From assembly GCA_032207245.1 (NCBI GenBank), contig CM063508.1, positions 114,540,802-114,604,801 on the forward strand: a stretch of 64,000 bases of DNA, given 5' to 3'. A program made the position numbers and the translations under genes. This DNA comes from Pardosa pseudoannulata. Its lineage: Eukaryota > Arthropoda > Arachnida > Araneae > Lycosidae. Of this stretch, positions 56,421-64,000 are shown piece after piece (the first letter of the stretch is position 1; every line of letters starts with the position of its first letter). Under the pieces are notes generated by a model that saw only the letters and a program-made list of their open reading frames with translations, did no database searches and was not told where the DNA came from.

Positions 56421-58158
56421 TTTAGTCTTGCATATCCTGAATCATTTTCCACATTTTTTAATAAAAAATTCATTAAACACAGTTCTCTAAGAAGTTGAAC
56501 AATTTTCCTTACAGGTTAGCTTGATGGTATTGCAATCCATTATATATTCCGTATCTTAAGAACCAAAATATGCGTACCACCAAAATCATATCGCTTGCTA
56601 TATTACAATCGTCTCAGAAGTAGGAAGTGCTGAAAAGTTAATGCAGAAGTTAATGAAAGCTGTATGCGCAATTATGATAAAGGTCATAGATCACTTCTTC
56701 TTAAAGCATGTTATACTTTAATCACATTAAGTTTTAAAACTTTTCGTTAATCGTTTGAAGGAAAAGAGATAATCCAATGACCGAAAAAAAAATTTACTTA
56801 ATCGCGTTTCTTATCTTACGCTTTAATCCTTTACTTCTCTGGATTACATTACTCATTCGAAAAGAAAAAAATGTACAAAGTGCATGCTAATTTTGATATG
56901 ATATTCAGAGTTATTTTCCGTGTCTAAAATAAAACGTAATCCTATTATGTATATTCGTTAACAGATTGTCATGACCTATCTTACATCAAATAACTAAAAA
57001 GAAATTTTAACTATATTTCAACGGTAAAAATTAAAAGTAATAATTTTAAATATTCAAGTGCAGATCTATAAGTTACTGTTTTGGGACTGTTTCTGTCATA
57101 TTAATATTTTTATTGTAAATAACCTTTCAATTAAAACAATTATGTAACCATTCAGAATGTAATAATTTCTATCAATTTTTTTTTAAATATTTCATACAAA
57201 CATTTTGTATCAATACAAAATAACAATAATGAAAATTCTAAGAACTATTCTTTAATTTTTTTATTTTAATATTTTCTAATTATAAGGGAAAAATAATATT
57301 TTTAAAGCATGTAAATATTTATATTTTTCTAAAATTTTTCTTTACTATAATTGTCAATTTATAAGTAGCATATCCATAAACTCTAAACTTATTAATCAAT
57401 ATATGTTTGAATAAAATATACAATATAAGTTGCAAAAACTGTGTTTTGAGTAATACGGATTTTAAGAAATTTTAATACGGAAATGCTCCAAGCTACAGTG
57501 TAATTTTTATTTTATTAAAATGTAAGTTTTCAAAATATATTAATATTGTTTAAGACACAAGAAAAAATATCATAAAAAATAAATTTTGAAAAATTGATTT
57601 TTTATTTTATCTTCCCTTTTTAGATTATCAGCGTACACATGAAAAAACTATGACATATACAACCTTATCACTCTTTTCATATGAGGGGCAATGATAGCTA
57701 AACGTAATTCTACGTGCAGACATCACTTTAAATTTACTGTACAAAATAAATAAGAATCAAACAAAAATCATAATTAGAAAAAAATTACCTAACATATAAT
57801 AATATTGGAAAAGTCTCTTTCTTTTTCCATTTAATCTATTAACAATATTTTATGGAAAATCTTAAAAAGAAAATATACTGCACAAATACTAAATATATTA
57901 GGATAATTTCTACTACAGTCCAAGTATATAAAAGTTAAAATAAAAAGATAAAAATAATTCGAGTTTTTAAAAAATTTTCAATCGTTTTTATTTGTATACT
58001 TAAATTATTGTTTATATAGATGTAGCAAAGCTCTAATAAAATGTAAGAAAGCATATTGCTCAGAATCGGTAATTTTTAATATAAGGAATAGAAATCAAAA
58101 TTATAATCCATACAAAGAACAAAATTTCGGTGAAGAATATTTTTACCGATTGTATGCA
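56421..58158. other. AT-rich gene-free DNA
   Basis: No gene or recognisable repeat was seen between the satellite and the microsatellite at 58159. Confidence 0.5.
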
Positions 58159-58266
<108 letters not shown>

Positions 58267-58329
58267 CATTAATAAAAATGAAAACAGAAGCTGAGGTTCA
58301 AATTGCAGTTAAAGAAATTTGGTATGAAG

Positions 58330-58915
58330 TATTTCGAAAAAGCGAGTACTGGTCTAGCTCACTAACCACTAGTTTACCTCTACAATTTCCTCTGGTTCTT
58401 GTATATTATTAGTAGTAAATTGCCAGACCGGATTACTGAAATCGGCAATAAAAGGGAAAACAGCAGTGTTGAAATCTTTGTTAAAAAATTTTGGTATGAC
58501 ATATTTCGATAAAGCTCTTCTAGAAATTTGTATTTCAGTTTATACTTTTATACCTCAAAACATGCTACATATCTTGAGGGGTGAAATATGTTCTTCTGTA
58601 TTGTCTTAATGAAGAATAGCCTCAATTTTAATTATCTTCAGCAAGGGAGATTTTGTTTCTCCTGCTTCTCTACCACTCTCTCACCTGCCAACTTGCAGCG
58701 AGAGTACATTCAGAACCATAGGCTTAACCAACACGTTCTCTTTTCATAAAAGGAAATGTTTAATATATCTTCCAAGTTCGAGAACTAGTCTAGCTGACTA
58801 ACCACTAGTATACCTCGGCAATTCCCTCTGGTTCTTGTATATTATTGCTAAATCGGCTAGTAAATTAACGGACAGGATTACTGAAATCAGCAAAAGCTGA
58901 AACCGAATGTAAGGA
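58330..58915. repeat. pair of diverged ~135-bp direct repeats
   Basis: CTAACCACTAGTTTACCTCT at 58362 and CTAACCACTAGTATACCTCG at 58798 start matching segments that continue through CTCTGGTTCTTGTATATTAT and GATTACTGAAATC. They are about 435 bp apart. No gene was recognised between them. Confidence 0.75.
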
Positions 58916-59429
58916 TAATTTGCCCAAATATCATAAAATATAGCACTTTTCTTTCTTTAGATTATATTTTAAACATAAAAAAATAAATTTAAATAAAGTA
59001 AGTATTGTATATTGAAAGTGTTGTATTGTAAGTATTTAAATAAGTATTATATGTTTTGTGAAAATAAGTTATTTCCTTATTGATATTGTTCATATTGCTA
59101 AAATTAAACTTTAACTACTGTGCACATATTTTGTGAGATATGACTTTCTTCAGTAGTTCATTTCCATTAATGGGACAGTGTAAACTACATTGGACATTTA
59201 TTAAAGAACTTTAAAAAAACTATTAACTTAGAATTATGAAATTTTAATATACATACATTAAATTATAGCTAAATCTTTAACTATTAAATTTTTTGAAAAT
59301 CAAATAACTTTAAAATAAGGTTTTTTGAGATATTTGGTTATTTAAAATGCTTTTGCACACTATTTTTTTATTATTCTTTATGAATATTTCTTATTTATTA
59401 ATTAAAAACTTTTAAAGGTTTTAGGTTGT

Positions 59430-60000
59430 TATTTTATCGATGGATTGAATGGTTAATGTATCGCAAATATGTATTATGTTTGTGCATTAAATATTCGTTC
59501 ATGACTATTCTACTTTAAAATTGAATTTAATAATCTAAATGTAGTCGAAATTTAAAATGGATACCCAAATTTGTATGTATATTAGAAGTGTTTGCTTAAT
59601 TTATAATACTTATCGGTTTAAATAAAACGAAAGATAGAATACTTATTGTACCGCAAATCATATTTATACTTGCTCATTAAACATTTGTTTACAATTCAGA
59701 CTTTTCTACTTTAAAATTGAATTTAATAATCTAAATGTAGTTGAAATATAAAATGGATACCCAAATTTGTATATATATATTAGGAATGTTAGGTAAACTT
59801 ATAATACTTATGGGTATACTTAAAACGATAAATAGATTACTTAATATACCGCAAATGGGCTTTATATTTGCTCATTAAACATTCGTTACAATTAGGACTT
59901 TTCTACTTTAAAATTGAATTTAATAATCTAAATGTAGCCCAAAGGTTAAAATGAATACCCAAATTTATTTGAATGTATATTAAGAGGGTTCGTATTAATT
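59430..60000. repeat. three-copy ~197-bp tandem repeat
   Basis: ATTGAATTTAATAATCTAAA occurs near 59520, 59716 and 59914. Each unit also carries RTACCGCAAATNNNNTTTAT and GCTCATTAAACATTYGTT-like words. Confidence 0.82.
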
Positions 60001-62700
60001 TTAGAAATCTATGAAAAATTTAGAAACAAGAAGCATTGTTAAAATAAAAAAAACTGTCATAAAAAAGGAATTTTTCGAAGATATCATTAGATTTGAAGAA
60101 AATATTTAATGTTAGTAAATGCGCAGAAAGTTAAATATCTATAACTTAATATCTTAAAAAAATTCTTTGTAAGATTCGCCATACCTTTAGTTTTTATACA
60201 ACTTGCAACTTGGTAAGTGATCTTGACAGCTCGCTTTAGGAAGATACTGAGAAAGTCATAGATTAATTAGGATTTAGAGGGGGGCAAGGCTTAAAAATGA
60301 AATCTGTGAGACCACAGAGCAGTTAAAGGCTAATAGAATGCAAAAGATAATAACAATTTTTAAACTACTATAAAATTTTGGAACTCACTTTAAAACCACT
60401 AAAACTCAAAACGAAGGCTGAGACAGAAGCGGCGTGTAAAATCCATATTTTTGAAGACTAAGAGATTTTTTTCTATATCGCTACTGCTTTCTTTTATCTA
60501 AAATTTTGTGACTGGGAGATTTATTTATTTGCGTTTAACAAAGGTTATATCGATCCTTTGCATTAAATTTAATACAAAGGATCGAAACAGCTACAAAGTA
60601 AATTTAATAGTAGGAGTATCTAAGCATTTTTCTGAAAAAAAGACATCCCATTTTCTCTATAACGGACTAAAATTACCTTACAAATTTTTAAATGAAATCT
60701 ACCAATTTTCAAAACTTTTTCGTCCTTAGTTTAACAACGAGATAAAAGAATTCAGAGACAAAAATAATCTTTAAATACTATTATTTTTAAGTATCTACTA
60801 AAATAAATTTTATATTTAAAAGTATATAGAGATAAAATTTACTTTACCTCTAAATATATCTTAAATCTCGATAAATAAAAACTACAAATAAATTTTGGTA
60901 TTATCTTCTAAAAATGTAACTGTAATAAAAACAGTTATATTTTTCATGGGCAATAATGAAGGAGAGTTTGAAAGAGCATACAGAATGTGTACAAATTTGA
61001 GTTTGTATTCCTTAACAAAGTAAGTAGGGTTTATTTTAAGGATGTAGACATATGGTAAGAAACAAAGCATTCAACTATTTACCAAATGTCCCCTTTTTTT
61101 TGAGAATCAAATGAACCATGTAATGACTAGATATTAATTTCATGATTATTATGTTCTTTGATAAATATAAAAATTAATAACATAGCACGTTTATAATATT
61201 CCCTACGAATTATTTGTTATAGTGTTGCTCTACCAAATTAATTTCTGAGATCTATCCAAACTTGCTTAGTAAAGATCAAGAAAAATCACTTAACTTAGGA
61301 AGTATAATGCAGTAATTCATATTTTCTTTCATCACAATAAAAGTACATAGTTTCAATTTGAAAGTATTGTACTTCAAATGAAAAAATTATTAATATTTCA
61401 ATGATAAAAGATAACCAGTATAATTATTGACCTTTTTATGAATGGTTTAAGTAGAATATATGCAATGGATTAATCTAATTCTTTGTACTTATTTTCTTAA
61501 TTTTCTGTTTCATGAAATGCATTACGGATAGTGAGATTACAATACATTAATTAGAAGGGCTAGGAGAACACGTTAAATATAAATCAAATTATATACCATG
61601 CTAACTCATTTCAATTTAAAGTTATAATAACTTTGAAAGCATTTGAGTAATTTGATACAACGATTAAAATCTTTCATCAAATATAGACTATTTTTTATAT
61701 ATGTTTTAAGATGATAGCTGTATTTAGCGTTGCAACCTGCTATATGTTATTAAAACATGCACTTAGACAGTCTCCAATGTTGTTCAGAATATTATAGTAG
61801 ATAAACATGATTATGGTAAAATAATCCTTCTTAAACTACTCAAATATTTCAAATAAATAACACTATTAATTTTTATCCTCATTACCTATTCCTTATGAGG
61901 ACTGAATAAGCGAAAAAACTCTCCAGAAATCAAATGGCATGACTGTTAGAAAGTAAAAACACTTAAACACTCTTCCTCTCAGATTCATAAGAGCGTGAAA
62001 CTGCTGTAAAAATTTCATGGTCTAACAGTTTGCCAAGGGTAAAAACCGTTTGCAGGGTAGATACATGAAAAAATTGCTACTAGTGTATGCATCTTTGAAC
62101 TTACAACTTTTCTTTTCAGAAATGAAAGCCAATTACCAGGATGTCTTTTTCTTCTTGATATTTTTAAATTTCTGTTGCATTCTAATTTTGAACATGATAT
62201 CTCTGTTATGGTTTTGTTAACTAGTTACAGATTTCTCTTGACGAAGAAAGAGTTCATTTTTATTTATTCCTGTGTACTTTCAAGTTTTGCCTGTTACGGT
62301 TATTTTGCTTTCTTTTGACAATTTTGTGGTTATACCTTTTAGCCTTTGATATTTTTTATCTCTTTTATAATAATATTTAATTATGATTTATTAAAATAAA
62401 TATTTATTACTGAATATTTCTACAGACAACTCATTTTATCTTTTTCTTATCATAATAATTTTAAATTATTAAGTCGTATTGTTTTAAACTTTTGATCATG
62501 AAGTAAAAATCAATTAGTGATGATATGACTCTCAAATGGAATAGAGAATCAGTAAAATACTGTGTTCTGGTCAAATATACACCTCTTAAAGTTTTAAAAT
62601 TTTTCATCAAAATAGGGAGTTAAAATATATAGGCTAGTTGCCTATATAAGTTGTGTTAGTTTACTTAGGCGAAGTGTAGTTGAAGGAATTTATATAGAGA
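60001..62700. other. AT-rich gene-free DNA with a diverged homologue of block A
   Basis: No intact gene recognised. About 61950-62110 is a diverged copy of 6900-7060 and 15750-15910 from the duplicated block. On the minus strand the three copies share a peptide-like string (KLADHEI / KLLDHEI). The rest is unassigned. Confidence 0.5.
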
Positions 62701-62704
62701 TTGA

Positions 62705-62813
62705 TTTTGAAATAATAATAGTAATAATAATAATAATAACACTAACAATAGTAGTAGTAGTAGTAGTAGTAGAAGTATCAGTAATAACAATATTAATAAT
62801 ATTAATAATAATA
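62705..62813. repeat. (AAT/TAG)n trinucleotide repeat
   Basis: An imperfect run of AATAAT and TAGTAG triplets. The poly-Leu frame on the minus strand is a composition artefact. Confidence 0.9.
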
Positions 62814-63079
62814 AATTGAAAATAAATGAAACAATGAATACAGAGGCTGTTCGCACATTTTTGGACGATTTTGGTTGGTGGTATTAAAAAGGCATTTGTT
62901 GAAAAATAAATAACTGCAATTGTACTATGCTTTTAAAAGTCAAAATTATAATCTGCGTCTTAATAGGTTTGTTTTTATTCAAAATGGCATTTTTGACGAA
63001 GCAGTGGTTCAAAGGCTATATTTATACTCTTTCCGAAGAGAAGTATTCATATTCCGTTACCCAAAAACGATGTGAGTCT

Positions 63080-63540
63080 TAATTTTGTGATATCTAAAAC
63101 GTCGATAGGTAATATAGTCAGAAAGAAAGGGAAAAAGGTCAAACTGGAGCTTCAAGTGGGAAAAAAATTCCAAAACAGTATCCAAGGAAAAAAAGAACAT
63201 CTTCGATTATTGCAAAGGCACGTTGTTTAATGTTAAAAGAAAATCCCTAGTCAAAGGACAATTGAAAAATCACTAAAATGCACGGTGTCCACCGTAAACA
63301 AAATGATAAACGTCGATTTAAACCTTAAGAAAGCGTAAAAACGCAACGTGCATTGTCTTTCTCTAAAGCATATCGCTAAACGTAGGACACACTGCACAAT
63401 TATGTATAAGAAACATTTATCCGAAAAAATGGGAAAATTGTCACAATAAATGAGTTATGGATGTATTTATATGACTGCAACAAAAAAGAGCCATTTATAA
63501 AAGGGGGGAAAAAAAATTTAAGCACATGGTTCAAAGGATC
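63080..63540 (+). pseudogene. Tc1/mariner-superfamily transposase fragment
   Basis: In shifting frames the plus strand reads AKARCLMLKENP, then KRNVHCLSLKHIAKRRTHC and YKKHLSEKMGK, then ELWMYLYDCNKKEPF. These resemble an IS630/Tc1-type transposase with an N-terminal HTH followed by the start of the catalytic domain (the first acidic block, normally D-E-S-W-VYL). Several stops and frameshifts break it. No inverted repeats were found. Confidence 0.65.
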
Positions 63541-63544
63541 GAAA

Positions 63545-64000
63545 GGTTTGCGGGACCGTAACTGACCTCGAGGTATAAAAAGCCTAGAATTTTTCGACTC
63601 GGGGCTTTTCGACATTTTTCTTACGTAGGTGCTTTGACCTCGTGGAGGCTTTCGCGTCTTTTGACCGGAGCCAGCTTTCTAGTGATTAAGTTCGGGAGAT
63701 TCGTAAAGTCCGCTCATATAGGGAGCGGCAGAGTCTCGGATACCGAACGGGGGATAAATTGGGTTTGCATTGCACCCTGGAAAAGCGTCCCCACTTGTGT
63801 GAGATTATTTAATCTCTTTTCTTTCGACTGTGATCGTCGTGGTGATGTTATGCAGGCGACAATCCTTTGCATTTTGACTTATTTTGGGAGATTAGAATCC
63901 CCTTGTATGTAGCCGTATTTACTCAAGAAATAAAAGTGATTTCCAATTTTATCGTGACTGTAATTCTTCTTCACGCTACCTCTTCACTCGAGAACATTGA
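63545..64000 (+). other. GC-richer promoter-like segment, possibly an LTR (cut by window end)
   Basis: A TATA-like GGTATAAAAAGCC lies at 63570-63582 and an AAATAAAAG polyadenylation-like signal at 63927-63935, with ~350 bp of balanced-composition sequence between them. This order resembles an LTR (U3 TATA, R, polyA). A 92-codon open frame starts at 63634, but its protein is not recognised. No second LTR, primer-binding site or polyprotein is visible because the window ends. Confidence 0.35.

Noticed and set aside
62665..62856. Leu-rich small membrane protein on the minus strand
   Set aside because: It is produced by an AAT/TAG trinucleotide repeat.
63634..63912. 92-codon open frame as a gene
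   Set aside because: No recognisable domain, no splice support, and it lies in an LTR-like segment cut by the window end.

Overview
The window is AT-rich, intron-rich animal DNA. The one clear host gene is an arthropod-type GMC oxidoreductase ('glucose dehydrogenase [FAD, quinone]-like') split into at least eleven exons. The rest is transposon and tandem-repeat DNA: mariner/Tc1, pogo/Tigger-like, hAT-like, piggyBac-like TTAA elements, a Helitron, several tRNA-derived SINE families, satellites and long (AT)n microsatellites. This fits an arthropod with a large, repeat-rich genome. I favour an arachnid, probably a spider, but no marker in the window proves the species. No rRNA, genuine tRNA gene, CRISPR array or bacterial-type operon was seen.

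Layout. 1-3600: gene-free AT-rich DNA with a SINE-like fragment and an internally deleted hAT element. 3605-17590: a nested duplication in which a ~4.5-kb block is followed by four copies of a ~0.94-1.03-kb unit, then the block recurs 8.84 kb downstream followed by one more unit; long (TA)n/(TG)n tracts sit at the unit junctions. 17600-23450: unique sequence, another SINE and three separate short tandem arrays. 23454-46331: the GMC gene on the + strand, with introns filled by a mariner element, a deleted DUF4817-type Tc1/mariner element, a pogo/Tigger-like MITE, several piggyBac-like MITEs, SINEs, a Helitron with a paralogous empty site, and a ~255-bp satellite. 46332-53700: further TTAA elements, two tRNA-derived SINEs and a ~90-bp poly-C tract. 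53865-56420: a 118-bp satellite with a ~355-bp higher-order repeat. 56420-64000: gene-free AT-rich DNA, small tandem arrays, a decayed Tc1/mariner-type transposase, and a more GC-rich, promoter-like terminal segment cut by the window edge.

The assembled gene encodes 619 residues and has the FAD-binding GxGxxG motif and GMC signature 1. Signature 2 is slightly altered. The segment that should carry the active-site histidine (the HPVGTC-type motif) is absent between exons 10 and 11, and that intron holds two piggyBac-like MITEs. The protein also has a Trp- and charge-rich C-terminal tail whose last codons look frameshifted. These are the strongest leads, followed by the Helitron, the higher-order satellite and the nested 8.84-kb duplication. 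Coordinates of exons and TE ends were read by eye from splice sites, target-site duplications and terminal repeats; no alignment was run.
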